This document shows positions 17,097 through 26,616 of a stretch of 64,000 nt of DNA, one piece after another. This DNA is from JBMTVN01 sp046047235 (GTDB taxonomy: Bacteria; Verrucomicrobiota; Verrucomicrobiia; Limisphaerales; JAHDYP01): positions 49,735 through 113,734 of the forward strand of contig JBJOII010000010.1 of assembly GCA_046047235.1 (NCBI GenBank), read 5' to 3'. Both the position numbers and the translations under genes were made by a program. Under the pieces are notes generated by a model that was not told the DNA's origin, made no database searches, and saw nothing but the letters and a program-made list of their open reading frames with translations. How positions within the stretch are numbered: the first letter of the stretch is position 1; each line of letters starts with the position of its first letter.

Positions 17097-18056
17097 TCAC
17101 TTGATCGGCGTGGGCTTGGTCCGTTGCGAGGAACCACCGTTGCTGGAGTGGAAGACGAAATCGTCCGAGTTCGTCGCGCAACCCACCTCACCCCGCTTAT
17201 TGATGGCAATAAACGCCTCTTGCGTAATCCGGGCCTCCGGCACCAGTTCGCACATGCGCTCAAAGGCAGCTCGGCAGGCCTCGGCCGGACGCATCCCCTG
17301 GCGCATGAATTCCACAATCGTAAACGACACCAGCGTGCGCATCACCAACTCGCCCACCCCGGTGGCTCCAGCCGCGCCCACATTGTTGTCCACATACAGG
17401 CCCGCACCAATAATCGGTGAATCCCCAACCCGCCCGTGCAGCTTCCAGGCCAGACCGCTCGTGCTGCAGGCGCCCGCAATGTCCCCTTTGCCGTCAACAC
17501 AAAGCATGGTCACCGTGTCGTGCGTATTCACCCAGTTGTCGGTGTTGCTGTGATTGCGCTTCCACTCCAACCACTGAAGCCGCGCTTTGTCGGTCAGAAG
17601 ATTCTCCTCAGTAAAACCCACCTGCTTGGCAAACTGCAGCGCACCCTCCCCTGCCAACATCACGTGCTTGGTCATGTCCATCACTTTGCGGGCCACGGAA
17701 ATGGGATTTCGTATCCGCCGCAGAAAGGCAACCGACCCGGCGCGGTGCCCCCTCCCGTCCATGATGCAGGCATCCAGTGTGACCTCGCCGGTTTCATCCG
17801 GCCAACCACCGTAACCAACGGAGGTGACTTCTGGGTCGTTCTCGACCTGCACGACGCCCGCCTCGACGATGTCCAGGGCGGCGGCGCCCTCACGGAGCAT
17901 GCGGGCACCATGGTTGACGGCGGTCCGGCCGTGTTCCCAGGTGGCAATCATACCGGGTCGGAAGGCTTCGGTCTCTGCACCAAGGGCCGGCGTAGCAGCT
18001 CCCGCCACACCCACCAACAGACTGTTCTGGAGAAATTCGCGTCGCGTCATAGCCAT
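17097..18056 (-). CDS. Tat-exported N4-(beta-N-acetylglucosaminyl)-L-asparaginase / isoaspartyl peptidase
   Basis: 319 residues. The N-terminus TRREFLQNSLLVGVAGAATP is a twin-arginine signal. The mature protein is an Ntn hydrolase of the asparaginase-2 family, made as a precursor and cut before the nucleophile Thr. The cleavage site is HDTVTM near residue 181, matching HDT(I/V)xM in glycosylasparaginases, and the substrate-binding GRVGDSPIIGAGLY and GATGVGE segments follow. By family knowledge it cleaves the GlcNAc-Asn bond of glycoproteins or related beta-aspartyl amides, here in the periplasm. It lies 86 bp downstream of the secreted glycosidase gene on the same strand, which suggests a joint role in glycopeptide degradation. 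Confidence 0.9.
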   Translation of the reverse strand: MAMTRREFLQNSLLVGVAGAATPALGAETEAFRPGMIATWEHGRTAVNHGARMLREGAAALDIVEAGVVQVENDPEVTSVGYGGWPDETGEVTLDACIMDGRGHRAGSVAFLRRIRNPISVARKVMDMTKHVMLAGEGALQFAKQVGFTEENLLTDKARLQWLEWKRNHSNTDNWVNTHDTVTMLCVDGKGDIAGACSTSGLAWKLHGRVGDSPIIGAGLYVDNNVGAAGATGVGELVMRTLVSFTIVEFMRQGMRPAEACRAAFERMCELVPEARITQEAFIAINKRGEVGCATNSDDFVFHSSNGGSSQRTKPTPIK

Positions 18057-18142
18057 GTTTACTTCAGGGGATTGTTATCAACTGGGTCAACCGGCCATGT
18101 TTCCTCTCACCTGTAACCCCGGTGTGCAACGCCAAAATCGCC

Positions 18143-20437
18143 CTACTGCACCGCGATCTCGTACAGCATTCTCGCACCTTCCGCACGGTTGCCATCCACA
18201 TCTGCCACGAACCGCAGCCCGCCGTCCTTGACCTCGCCAGGCACTTCAGCCAACCGACGTCCTCCCTGACTTAGCGCCCAGACAACATAACGCTCCGGAT
18301 GATCCAGCTGAACGACGACCTCAGCCTGACCGTTGCGCACCAGACTGGGCAGTTGGCCCCACGCCAACAGGGTCTTCCGCTCCTCCTCAGCGTAACGAAT
18401 GCCGGTGTTCTGCAAATCCGTCAGGTGTGTCACCAGCATCCTGTTGCTGCTCCGGATCGGTTCCCCATCGAGCGAACTCAGCCAGACCGTGGCATCCGCG
18501 CCGAGCACTTTGATCTCAACCCCCCCCTTCCCGGCCAGAATCGTAGAACCGGCCACGGCGTAACCACCCGCAGTGCGTTCAGTATCGAGCACCAGCATGT
18601 CTCGCTCGCCATCAATGGTGATCTCGCCGGTCTCACTCTGAAACACCTTCCTCGCCGGATCAGTGCGATTCCCACCCCCAAGACTCCCTGCCTTGCGCAG
18701 TATCCCGACAAGCTCCTCATCCTTGATGGCATAGGGATCCTGAGGCAGCGCAACCGCCTTGGGATATTCGGCCACCTTCGTGCTCCACTGGACCGGAAGC
18801 ACGGCTGAATAATCTCCGGCTTCAGCCGGGCTCCGCAGAACATCCGTCCCCACACGCGTCACCCATGCTGCCCAATGCCACTGCGGATGGAGGTCACGAA
18901 TGCGCGAAGGTGGATGGGCCAGGTCCGCCTCGGTCATGACCAAAGCCAGCGAACGGGTCGCCGGACGCATGTCGCCGCGCAGAAACAGACACAGGGAAGC
19001 ACGCTCCGCAGCCTGACTCAGGGGGTCGTTCGCCAGATCGAAATAATTGATCGGTCCGGGCCGAAACATCGCCTCACGGCTGTGGCTGTAGGCAAACCGC
19101 CAGATGCCGCTCCAGTTCTGAATCGCCCCCATGGCCCCGGTCAGTATACCCCCGATCCCACGAAATCGACCGGGCCCCGAGTAGTTGTACTCGGTGATCG
19201 TAAAGGGCTTGTCCAAGAGCCGCGTGAACGACTTGCTCCTCCCGCCTGCAGCTCCGCCAGCTATGGGACTCGTGTTCGGACACCGGCTGGGCAGCCGCCA
19301 CGAACGTTCCAAAAACTGCGGATGATCCACATAAAAATGATCGTCCACATAGTCATACACCTCCCTCGCCCCCTGATCGGTAACAAAGTAGGTCCATGAA
19401 TTCGCATTGCTGATCAGTGCACCACAACCCAGCTCCTCGCGCACAAACCGCTTCATCCGCACCACCGTCTTTCGCTCTGTCTCCGAGAAAAACAGCACGC
19501 AATCACGGGCGCGCAATGTCCCGTCACGCAGGTTCGCAGGAAGCTCGATGTTCTTCTGTTCCAACGATTCCGTTGCCTGAAGTTCCCCACCCCAAACCAA
19601 TTTCAACGCTCCCTCCCCATCATACCGGGCCGCCAACCACGCGTTCCAAGCCAACTTCCATTGCGGTATCTCCCTCAGATCCTTGATGAAATTGCCGTAA
19701 ATACCTTCGTTGATCATCGACAACCAACCCAGTGCCGGCTCGGCCGCATAACTCCGACCGGTGTAGGGATTCACGTGTGCCAACAGGTTGCGGGCAAACG
19801 CCTGCCAGTTCTCGTAGGCGCCCTCATGCACAGGCACGAGAATCTTGAAGGTATCCATCGGCACCTGACCGTCCCGGTCTTCGCCAATCTCCCGATACGG
19901 CACCGGACGCGAAACAAACAGATCTGTGGTCAGATAAATTCCCCGCCGAATCAGCGCTGCACAAAGATAGTCGAGCTGGTCGAGCTTTTCAGGATCAAGC
20001 GTCGTGGACTTCGCCTGCCCCCCCACCAGGTCGCGCTCGTAATGGTGGATGCGCAAGGTATTGTAACCCAACCGCACCAGCCGCTCCGCTAGCTGATCCG
20101 CTTCTTCATGCGTAAGGTAATGCGCGCCGAAACATAGATTCACACCGTAAAAACGCTGCGGCTCGTTCGGCCGCTGCTCGAAGGCAAACTGGCCTTCAGG
20201 CGTAGCTATCACCCGTCCAAACTTGCCCGCCGGGGCATCCACAAAACCAAAACCCGACCAGTCCAAGGCTGACCCCGCCTCGATCTCCCGCTCCGCCACC
20301 ACAGGAACCCACTCCTCTCCAGCCTGAATCTGCACCTCCGCCCCGCAGACCGTCAGCAGCTGCACCGCACACCCGAACAGAAGGAGAAACAACGAAACAA
20401 CAACACAAGGTCGATAAGTAGAGGTGAGTTTGCTCAT
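18143..20437 (-). CDS. Secreted glycoside hydrolase, clan GH-A-like TIM barrel
   Basis: 764 residues with a signal peptide (about 1-32; a Cys follows FLLLFG and a second follows LLTV). The catalytic TIM barrel spans about residues 75-480. Barrel features include YGVNLCFGAHYLTHEEADQL, GYNTLRIHHYERD, and the acid/base motif SMINEGIYGN with Glu near 244. The probable nucleophile Glu is in FTITEYNYSGPG near 415. A C-terminal beta-rich region of about 280 residues follows, as in GH5-, GH42- or GH39-like proteins of Verrucomicrobiota. The exact GH family and substrate are not determinable by eye. It is probably co-transcribed with the downstream asparaginase gene; the leuB terminator separates it from leuB upstream. 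Confidence 0.8.
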   Translation of the reverse strand: MSKLTSTYRPCVVVSLFLLLFGCAVQLLTVCGAEVQIQAGEEWVPVVAEREIEAGSALDWSGFGFVDAPAGKFGRVIATPEGQFAFEQRPNEPQRFYGVNLCFGAHYLTHEEADQLAERLVRLGYNTLRIHHYERDLVGGQAKSTTLDPEKLDQLDYLCAALIRRGIYLTTDLFVSRPVPYREIGEDRDGQVPMDTFKILVPVHEGAYENWQAFARNLLAHVNPYTGRSYAAEPALGWLSMINEGIYGNFIKDLREIPQWKLAWNAWLAARYDGEGALKLVWGGELQATESLEQKNIELPANLRDGTLRARDCVLFFSETERKTVVRMKRFVREELGCGALISNANSWTYFVTDQGAREVYDYVDDHFYVDHPQFLERSWRLPSRCPNTSPIAGGAAGGRSKSFTRLLDKPFTITEYNYSGPGRFRGIGGILTGAMGAIQNWSGIWRFAYSHSREAMFRPGPINYFDLANDPLSQAAERASLCLFLRGDMRPATRSLALVMTEADLAHPPSRIRDLHPQWHWAAWVTRVGTDVLRSPAEAGDYSAVLPVQWSTKVAEYPKAVALPQDPYAIKDEELVGILRKAGSLGGGNRTDPARKVFQSETGEITIDGERDMLVLDTERTAGGYAVAGSTILAGKGGVEIKVLGADATVWLSSLDGEPIRSSNRMLVTHLTDLQNTGIRYAEEERKTLLAWGQLPSLVRNGQAEVVVQLDHPERYVVWALSQGGRRLAEVPGEVKDGGLRFVADVDGNRAEGARMLYEIAVQ

Positions 20438-20530
20438 ATCAGTCCTTTGGAGTGCCTGATCCTGCTGGAACGTTGATCCAAATGGAAGCCCTATACACCG
20501 CCCCCTCCCTCCTCTCCGCTCCTCCCTATC

Positions 20531-20563
20531 CTAAAAAAAAGGCACGCCGCAGGGGCGTGCCTT
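20531..20563 (-). terminator. Rho-independent terminator of leuB
   Basis: An 11-bp GC-rich stem (AAAGGCACGCC with GGCGTGCCTTT, 20538-20548 and 20553-20563) is followed on the minus strand by a run of eight T (20540-20533, partly in the stem). It sits 24 bp after the leuB stop, a textbook intrinsic terminator. Confidence 0.9.
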
Positions 20564-20587
20564 TCAAGAATCGAATGGTGCTGCGCG

Positions 20588-21697
20588 TTACAGCATGCCC
20601 GCAACGAGATCACCCACCTCGCGGGTGCCGTAGCCCATGCGTCCGGCAGCCAGGGTCTTCAACTTCTCGCGGGTAACGGTAATCACAGCGTCCTCAATGG
20701 CACGGGCAGCGGTGCTTTCGCCGAGATGTTCCAGCATCATGGCGCCGGCGCAAATGGCGGCCAGCGGATTGATCACGTTCTGGCCGGTGTACTTCGGGGC
20801 GCTACCACCGATCGGCTCGAACATGCTCGTGCCCTGCGGGTTGATGTTGCCGCCGGCTGCAATGCCCATACCGCCCTGAATCATGGCACCCAAATCCGTG
20901 ATGATGTCGCCGAACATATTGTCGGTCACAATCACATCAAACCACTCCGGGTTCTTCACAAACCACATCGTGGTGGCATCCACGTGCGCGTAGTCACGCT
21001 TCACATCGGCGAACTCGGCCCCAACTTCATGGAAAGCGCGCTCCCACAAATCGAAAGCGTAGGTCAGCACGTTGGTTTTGCCGCAAAGCGTAAGCTGGGA
21101 CTTCTTGCCAGCTTCAACATCGGCAGGCTTGAGCCCCCTCCAGGGCTGACCACCGCGGCGCTTCTGCGCATATTCGAACGCGTAACGCAAGCAGCGCTCC
21201 ACACCCCGACGGGAGTTGATGCTCTCCTGCACAGCAATCTCGTTCGGAGTGCCCTTGAACACAAAACCACCCGCCCCGGTATACAAACCCTCGTTGTTCT
21301 CGCGCACGACCACGAAATCGATGTCTTCCGGCTTCTTGTCCTTGAGCGGACAGAAGCGATCGTCATACAGCCGGACCGGCCGCAGATTAATGTACTGTTC
21401 CAGCTCGAAACGCAGGCGGAGCAGAATGCCCTTTTCGAGAATGCCCGGCTTCACCCCAGGATGGCCAATGGCTCCCAACAGAATGGCCGGAAACTGGCGC
21501 AGATCGTCGGCGGCGCTGTCAGGCAGCACCTCGTTGGTGCGCAGATAACGATCGCCACCGAAATCGAACTCGGTGGGGTTAAGCTTGAAACCGAATTTCT
21601 GGGCGGCGGCGTTCAGGACTTTCAGGGCCTCAACCACCACTTCCGGACCAGTACCATCACCACCAATGACTGCAATGTTGTAACTCTTCATGGACAT
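20588..21697 (-). CDS. leuB: 3-isopropylmalate dehydrogenase
   Basis: 369 residues from ATG 21697, or 367 from ATG 21691, which gives the more typical opening MKSYNIAVIGGDGTGPEVVV. Family features: substrate-binding Arg residues in LRLRFELEQYINLRPVRLY, VRENNEGLYTG near residue 131, the catalytic Lys/Asp region KTNVLTYAFDLW and VTDNMFGDIITDLG near 258, and the NAD-binding GSAPKYTGQNVINPLA near 295. It oxidises and decarboxylates 3-isopropylmalate in leucine biosynthesis, in the cytoplasm. Some related beta-decarboxylating dehydrogenases use tartrate or isocitrate, but the residues fit LeuB best. A strong terminator follows. No other leu gene is adjacent. Confidence 0.9.
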   Translation of the reverse strand: MSMKSYNIAVIGGDGTGPEVVVEALKVLNAAAQKFGFKLNPTEFDFGGDRYLRTNEVLPDSAADDLRQFPAILLGAIGHPGVKPGILEKGILLRLRFELEQYINLRPVRLYDDRFCPLKDKKPEDIDFVVVRENNEGLYTGAGGFVFKGTPNEIAVQESINSRRGVERCLRYAFEYAQKRRGGQPWRGLKPADVEAGKKSQLTLCGKTNVLTYAFDLWERAFHEVGAEFADVKRDYAHVDATTMWFVKNPEWFDVIVTDNMFGDIITDLGAMIQGGMGIAAGGNINPQGTSMFEPIGGSAPKYTGQNVINPLAAICAGAMMLEHLGESTAARAIEDAVITVTREKLKTLAAGRMGYGTREVGDLVAGML

Positions 21698-21776
21698 TTC
21701 GCTGCGTGAACATTTCCCTCAGGAAAGGTCGGACATGCTAATGGCTGACCGCCGTCTGGCAAAGCAATTCTACGGG

Positions 21777-22511
21777 TCAGACCACGGTCCGGATCCTGAC
21801 CTTCGCCGCTTGCCGGCTGCCCAGCCGGCCAAGAACCCGCCTGAGTTCAGCTCCAAGTCTTCCGGCCGCAGGCAGACTTTGCCCCCCCACCAGAATCCGG
21901 TTCTCATACTCCTCCAACAGCACCACCCGCACCGACCGATGCACGCGTCGAAACTGTCTGTAAACCCCGGACCACCCACCGGATTCGGGCCGCAGAAAGT
22001 TGCTGATCACCACGCCCCCGGGCGCAAGCTTTCGCTTCATCAAACCCAGAAGAGTCCCTCCGCTCTCGATGGGCTTCACCACATCCCCCTCTGAAGGAAC
22101 GGACAGGTCATCAATGAGCACCGGGAACGTATAATACTGGCGCTCCAACCACTCAACCGCATCGCCCTGCTCCCAGATCATATCCCCCGCCCATGACCAG
22201 CACACTTCCCGGAACAACCCGAATCCCGCCGCATCCAGGTCCACGGCCCTGACCGGAGTTGTAGAACTCAAGCAACGGAGCGGGGCCATCAGACTGCCTG
22301 CCGCAAAACCCAGCAACCCGATGGGATGATCCGCCCTCAGCGCCACAGCCAAAGCAGCCAGAACGTCGAAGACGCTGTGGGTCGGACCGGGGTGCCGCAG
22401 GACCTCGCTCAACACCACCCCATGCTGCACCAAACGAAAACCCCGCGCCGTCGACTCAACGGCATAGTCCATTCCCCTCTTGCCAGCTGCTTTCGGAATC
22501 ACCACGGTCAC
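21777..22511 (-). CDS. Spermidine synthase-like / SAM-dependent methyltransferase-fold protein
   Basis: 244 residues from a GTG at 22511; an ATG at 22472 (MDYAVESTARGF) is the alternative start. A Rossmann-like core is visible: HPIGLLGFAAGSLMAPLRCL (glycine-rich motif I region), VRAVDLDAAGFGLFREV (acidic residue after strand 2), FPVLIDDLSVPSEGDVVKP, and LAPGGVVISNFLRPESGG. This layout resembles spermidine-synthase-like proteins. The polyamine-synthase active-site signature is weak, so the substrate is open. It lies 79 bp upstream of leuB on the same strand. Its start is only 7 bp from the divergent gene to its right. Confidence 0.6.
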   Translation of the reverse strand: MTVVIPKAAGKRGMDYAVESTARGFRLVQHGVVLSEVLRHPGPTHSVFDVLAALAVALRADHPIGLLGFAAGSLMAPLRCLSSTTPVRAVDLDAAGFGLFREVCWSWAGDMIWEQGDAVEWLERQYYTFPVLIDDLSVPSEGDVVKPIESGGTLLGLMKRKLAPGGVVISNFLRPESGGWSGVYRQFRRVHRSVRVVLLEEYENRILVGGQSLPAAGRLGAELRRVLGRLGSRQAAKVRIRTVV

Positions 22512-22518
22512 GCATGGT

Positions 22519-23343
22519 ATGTTTCTGATACCCGCAGGTCAAAAACCCGATTCAACAGACCGCCTGCAACAGCTGCTCGGCGAAAGCCTCAACCTCTCGT
22601 TTCAGGGAGGCGACGGCAATCGCCGCCTCACCGTAACCGGCGCCTGGCCGTCTCTGGAAAAGCTGGAGGTGAACCTGACCGGCCTCACGCTCGATCCCTT
22701 CCGCCTTCCTCCTGCTCCAGACCAACTCAGGCCCGCCGCAGAAGCCAGCCTGACGCGCTGCGAGCAACTGGAAATCGAAGCCGCCCCACTGCGGCTCGCC
22801 CCGGCAGGCAGTCTCTTTTTAAAAATCCGGGCGAACGGGGTTGAGTTCACCATAGCCACCGATCGCCAGAACCGCAACTGGTGGACTCCCTCCCATTTCA
22901 CTTCTGGACAGGTCGCAACCCATATCAGCGGGAAGGACCTCGAACACGTCTTCCTCGAGAACGCACGACAGGCCGCCGCAGCTCACGGAATCACCGTGGA
23001 AGAAGGCCGGCTTCAACTCCGACAAACCGGGACACGGCAACTCCATGTCAATGCAGAGCTGTGTGCGAAGAAGCTCTTCGTCAAAGGCCGGGTTGCCCTT
23101 CAGGGAACCCTGGATCTGGACGAACAGCTCAATATCCGGTTCTCCGGTCTGGATTGTTCAGGCCAGGGCATGATCGGCAGCCTCGCCACCCAGTTCCTCC
23201 GCCCCCACCTCGCCACCTGGAACCAACGCACCCTCCCGCTCCTCGCGAATATCCTGCCCAACGTCCGACTGCACCACGTCGAACTGCAAACCGGAAACGA
23301 CGACCAAATCCGCGCAACAGCAGAACTCGGAGGAGTCACTTAA
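22519..23343 (+). CDS. DUF2993 (LmeA-like) lipid-binding-type protein
   Basis: 274 residues from the ATG at 22519. No clear signal peptide or TM segment is visible. Repeated amphipathic beta-strands such as LEVNLTGLTLDPFRL, LFLKIRANGVEFTI and LFVKGRVALQGTLDL, together with HISGKDLEHVFLENARQAA, recall DUF2993/LmeA-type or BPI-like lipid-binding folds. The similarity is by pattern only. The gene is divergent from the spermidine-synthase-like gene with 7 bp between start codons. Function unknown; a role in membrane lipid handling is an inference. Confidence 0.55.
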   Translation: MFLIPAGQKPDSTDRLQQLLGESLNLSFQGGDGNRRLTVTGAWPSLEKLEVNLTGLTLDPFRLPPAPDQLRPAAEASLTRCEQLEIEAAPLRLAPAGSLFLKIRANGVEFTIATDRQNRNWWTPSHFTSGQVATHISGKDLEHVFLENARQAAAAHGITVEEGRLQLRQTGTRQLHVNAELCAKKLFVKGRVALQGTLDLDEQLNIRFSGLDCSGQGMIGSLATQFLRPHLATWNQRTLPLLANILPNVRLHHVELQTGNDDQIRATAELGGVT

Positions 23344-23505
23344 TCCCGAATCACGCTGCCAGCCCTCCACGTCCCTGACGGATTATCGATGCACGTGCGG
23401 AAATAATCCGTACGTGGATGCCCTGTCCTGAGGCTCGAATCTGAAGAGGCCTTACCCTGTTGAGCTTCACTGCCTAGCCCTGCCCTGAAGAAATCGCCAC
23501 CCCGA

Positions 23506-25125
23506 TCATCGCAACGTGTTCCGCAGAATCTGCACCGCCGCACCCCGCTTCTCCCAAAGGTCCATCAATGGTTTGGGAGCCTCCGTGGGTCCGAGCACGT
23601 ACGAACCCAGCACCAGATCCACATCCCCGTCCGCATCAATATCTCCGGCATCCAGCAGCAACCACCGTCCGGTAACACATTCCTTGAATGTCGAGGCCTT
23701 GAACTCCAAGCCTCCCTGGTTTTCGAGGTAAACGAAGCTCTCACGAGGTGCAGCTGCATAGTCGGGAAAATAAGAGATGGCGGCGATATCCAGGTCTCCG
23801 TCCTCATCGAAATCCCTCGCCCGAACCCCATAACACCCGTTCATCGGATAGAACCAGGCCTGCTCAAACTGAAGATCCCCCCGGTCAAGCCAGAGCCGAA
23901 TACCATGGTAACGCTTCGTGGGACTTTCATACTCTCCATTGTCGCCGCTGCAAACTAGGAGGTCCATACGACCGTCGGCATTGAAATCTGCCAGCTCGAA
24001 ATAGCTGTGCCCGAATACCGGACTCTCTTGAAACACCGTTTCTCCGGTAAACCCGCCCTTGCCATCGTTAATGAGCAGGACCAGCATCTCGAGATCCTGC
24101 GAGAAAAGGACTGCAAGGTCAGGGTGCCCATCGCGGTTGAAGTCGTGCGCCACCACGCGAGTGGCCCCCGTGTGATCCGTCAATACATGCTCGCGGTATC
24201 CCCCCTCAGGCAACTGCTCGAACCATGAAAACCTGCCGGTCAGATTGCCAAACATGCACAGCACAACATCCTCCAAACCGTCCGCGTTGAGGTCGCAAAA
24301 GACACTCTGGGTCGTGCGGGGCAACTCACCCAGGATCCTTTGACGGTTCCCAAAACCAACCCCGTCCTTCTCAAGGTAAAGCAGCTCCCCGATCCAGTAT
24401 TCGGTCGGAATGAAGCTCCCCAGCCCCGTGACATAATAGCCTCCCTCCCGCTCGGTGATGTCGACGGGAACGTTACCCACCGGGGCCGAGGATACAGGCC
24501 GACACGAGACGCCATCCAGCACCAGAAGCTGGCGGCTTCGGTCATCCCCCATGAAGATCCTGCGCTTGTCTGGATCAATGCGAACGAGCGAAGTGGTGGG
24601 AGGACCCAGGCGAACCTGTGGAGGGTCCGCCCGGAAATGCCTCAGCCCGATCTGTATCTCCGGCTTGGCATCCTGGGGAACCGCCTTTTCGGGCGCACGA
24701 TCCAGATAGTAGCGTTCGATTAACGGCCAGTCGGTCACGGGCACCATCGGCTCTTCCCGATAAATCTTGCGCGACCTGATCAGCTCCCCTTCCGGCGAAC
24801 TGGCATAATCCGGTTTGGCCACTCCCAAACGTGCCTTCATCCGCGGGAGTATCTGCTCCGCCCAATTCTTCCTGGTGAGCATGTCAGGCTCCACAAACAG
24901 GTGGCACATGGTGCAGGCCCGCCGTGCGGCCCGTTCCTCCTCGGACTGCCCCGGCAGGGTGTCCTCCCACCCGTCCAAGTCGACAGACTCCCCTGCCGGG
25001 AGCCGGCTTGAGGCCGCGACCAGCCAGAGTCCAGCCGCGAACAGAAGCCCAAACCAACTCGGGATGTGAGCATATTTCCGGCGCCGGGCGGCACACCGCT
25101 TGAAACTCAGGAACTGGGAAAGCAC
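23506..25125 (-). CDS. Secreted protein with haem c motif and FG-GAP/VCBS propeller
   Basis: 539 residues from a GTG. A signal peptide (hydrophobic stretch about residues 23-44) is followed by one CTMCH haem c-binding motif near 71-75, then by a beta-propeller region (about 170-530) with repeated calcium-binding-type loops: DLNADGLEDVV, DFNRDGHPDLA, DFNADGRMDLL, DFDEDGDLDIA and DIDADGDVDLV. It is probably periplasmic or surface exposed. A single c-type haem joined to a VCBS propeller is a recurrent architecture in Planctomycetota and Verrucomicrobiota with no assigned function; electron transfer or ligand-binding on the propeller are inferences. It is divergent from the SGNH hydrolase gene. 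Confidence 0.8.
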   Translation of the reverse strand: MLSQFLSFKRCAARRRKYAHIPSWFGLLFAAGLWLVAASSRLPAGESVDLDGWEDTLPGQSEEERAARRACTMCHLFVEPDMLTRKNWAEQILPRMKARLGVAKPDYASSPEGELIRSRKIYREEPMVPVTDWPLIERYYLDRAPEKAVPQDAKPEIQIGLRHFRADPPQVRLGPPTTSLVRIDPDKRRIFMGDDRSRQLLVLDGVSCRPVSSAPVGNVPVDITEREGGYYVTGLGSFIPTEYWIGELLYLEKDGVGFGNRQRILGELPRTTQSVFCDLNADGLEDVVLCMFGNLTGRFSWFEQLPEGGYREHVLTDHTGATRVVAHDFNRDGHPDLAVLFSQDLEMLVLLINDGKGGFTGETVFQESPVFGHSYFELADFNADGRMDLLVCSGDNGEYESPTKRYHGIRLWLDRGDLQFEQAWFYPMNGCYGVRARDFDEDGDLDIAAISYFPDYAAAPRESFVYLENQGGLEFKASTFKECVTGRWLLLDAGDIDADGDVDLVLGSYVLGPTEAPKPLMDLWEKRGAAVQILRNTLR

Positions 25126-25278
25126 CGGGGAAATTCAAGCCAGCGCGCCGCTGACGAGCAAGCGCTTTCTTCCCGCACCCCCGGACCAGGAGGCCTGCAA
25201 GTTCAGGCCTTGCCGCCACTAACCCCTTGCATACGCCCCCTGACCTTTTCTTTAATCTCACCTCCTTTGTTGACCAGC

Positions 25279-26616
25279 ATGACGGCACGAACCGCACTCC
25301 TGAGGCTTATAATCGCTGCAACCCTTCTCCTCACGGGACCGCACGTCTGCGCAGCTGAGGCTCTGCCTGATTTTCTAAGCCCCTTCCCGGATGCAGCCGG
25401 GCACTCCCAGATTGACCAGGCAGGCAAGGTAGTTCAGGGGAAGGATCCGTTTGCACCGAACACCCGGGGCATACGCATCATGGAGCCCCCAAGGCCGGGC
25501 TTTGAATTTCGCAACGGCGACCGTGTCGTGCTGCTGGGCGACAGCCTGCTCCAGGGCGAAACCGCGCTTGGTTACCTTGAGACCCGGCTGACGGTTCAAC
25601 AGCCGAACACGCACGTGACTTTCCACCACTATTCGCATCTCACCGAGCATCCACTCGGTGCCACCAACGCAGGTGGAACCAACTGGCTGGAGAACCTGCA
25701 ACTGCAGGTGCGACCCACCCAGCACACGGTCGCGATTCTGGGATTCGGAACGGATGCCGTCATGGCCGGACGCGGCAATGTGCAGGGCTTCCAGCAGAAC
25801 ATGGAGCAGCTCATCCAGCGTCTCTCCACTTCGATCGCCACCACCCGGGTTCGAATCATTCTCCTCGGCCCCATCAGTCCCATGCTCCTGCGCAAGCCCC
25901 CGGGGGATCTGGCCTTCAAGGACATGCTCGCCCGCCACTATTCAAACGCCCTGCGCGATCTCGCCACACGCTATCCCTGCGAATTCATCGACCTCGATGG
26001 CTGGAGCCATCTGGAACAAGGACTCGCCGCGCAACTCGAACCCGCCAGCCCTCTGCCCGAGCACGCCGAACTCACAGAAACACTCGAGCTCACACCATAC
26101 GGCTACTGGCGGTTGACCGTCGGCATCGAGTTCGGACTCCGTTGGCGGCCCAATACCTGGCGCTTCGGTTACAAGGAAGACGGCTCGCTTCGCGACGGCC
26201 AGTTCGGCATCGAACTCACCGATAGAACCCGATCCTCCACGAACATCACTTCCACCATTACAGAAGAACGCCTGCCCACCCCTACCCCACCTGGCGTCTC
26301 CCCCGCCGACCCGGCACCCCGACCGCTTTGCTATATCCAAGCCCCGGGCCTCGAACCCGGCGACTACGCACTCGATATTGCCGGGGAACGGATCCAGCAA
26401 GCCAGCGCCGAGGACTGGGCACGCTACCAGGTCATCCGCGAAGGACCGTCATGGAAGCAGTCAGAGGCACTGCGGCAATTGATCATCCGCAAGAATGCCA
26501 CCCGTCAGCAAAACCCCACAGACTCCACAATCGCTTCCCTCGAAGGGGACATTTCCCGCCTGAGGCTGCCTGTCTCCCGCTCCCTCGAGATTCATCGAGT
26601 CAGCGAGCCGCAGTAA
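25279..26616 (+). CDS. Secreted SGNH/GDSL-type hydrolase
   Basis: 445 residues from the ATG at 25279 (MTARTALLRLIIAATLLLTG), chosen because a signal peptide follows directly (cleavage near CAAEA). The SGNH block I motif is RVVLLGDSLLQGETALGYLE near residues 82-101. VAILGFGTDAVM near 154 takes the block III place, where the usual GxND is replaced by GFGTD, and HTGY-like TPYGYWRLTVG near 273 may hold the block V region. SGNH enzymes in this setting often deacetylate or de-esterify glycans, or serve as structural subunits. It is followed after 123 bp by the first giant VCBS gene on the same strand, so it may head that operon. Confidence 0.75.
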   Translation: MTARTALLRLIIAATLLLTGPHVCAAEALPDFLSPFPDAAGHSQIDQAGKVVQGKDPFAPNTRGIRIMEPPRPGFEFRNGDRVVLLGDSLLQGETALGYLETRLTVQQPNTHVTFHHYSHLTEHPLGATNAGGTNWLENLQLQVRPTQHTVAILGFGTDAVMAGRGNVQGFQQNMEQLIQRLSTSIATTRVRIILLGPISPMLLRKPPGDLAFKDMLARHYSNALRDLATRYPCEFIDLDGWSHLEQGLAAQLEPASPLPEHAELTETLELTPYGYWRLTVGIEFGLRWRPNTWRFGYKEDGSLRDGQFGIELTDRTRSSTNITSTITEERLPTPTPPGVSPADPAPRPLCYIQAPGLEPGDYALDIAGERIQQASAEDWARYQVIREGPSWKQSEALRQLIIRKNATRQQNPTDSTIASLEGDISRLRLPVSRSLEIHRVSEPQ

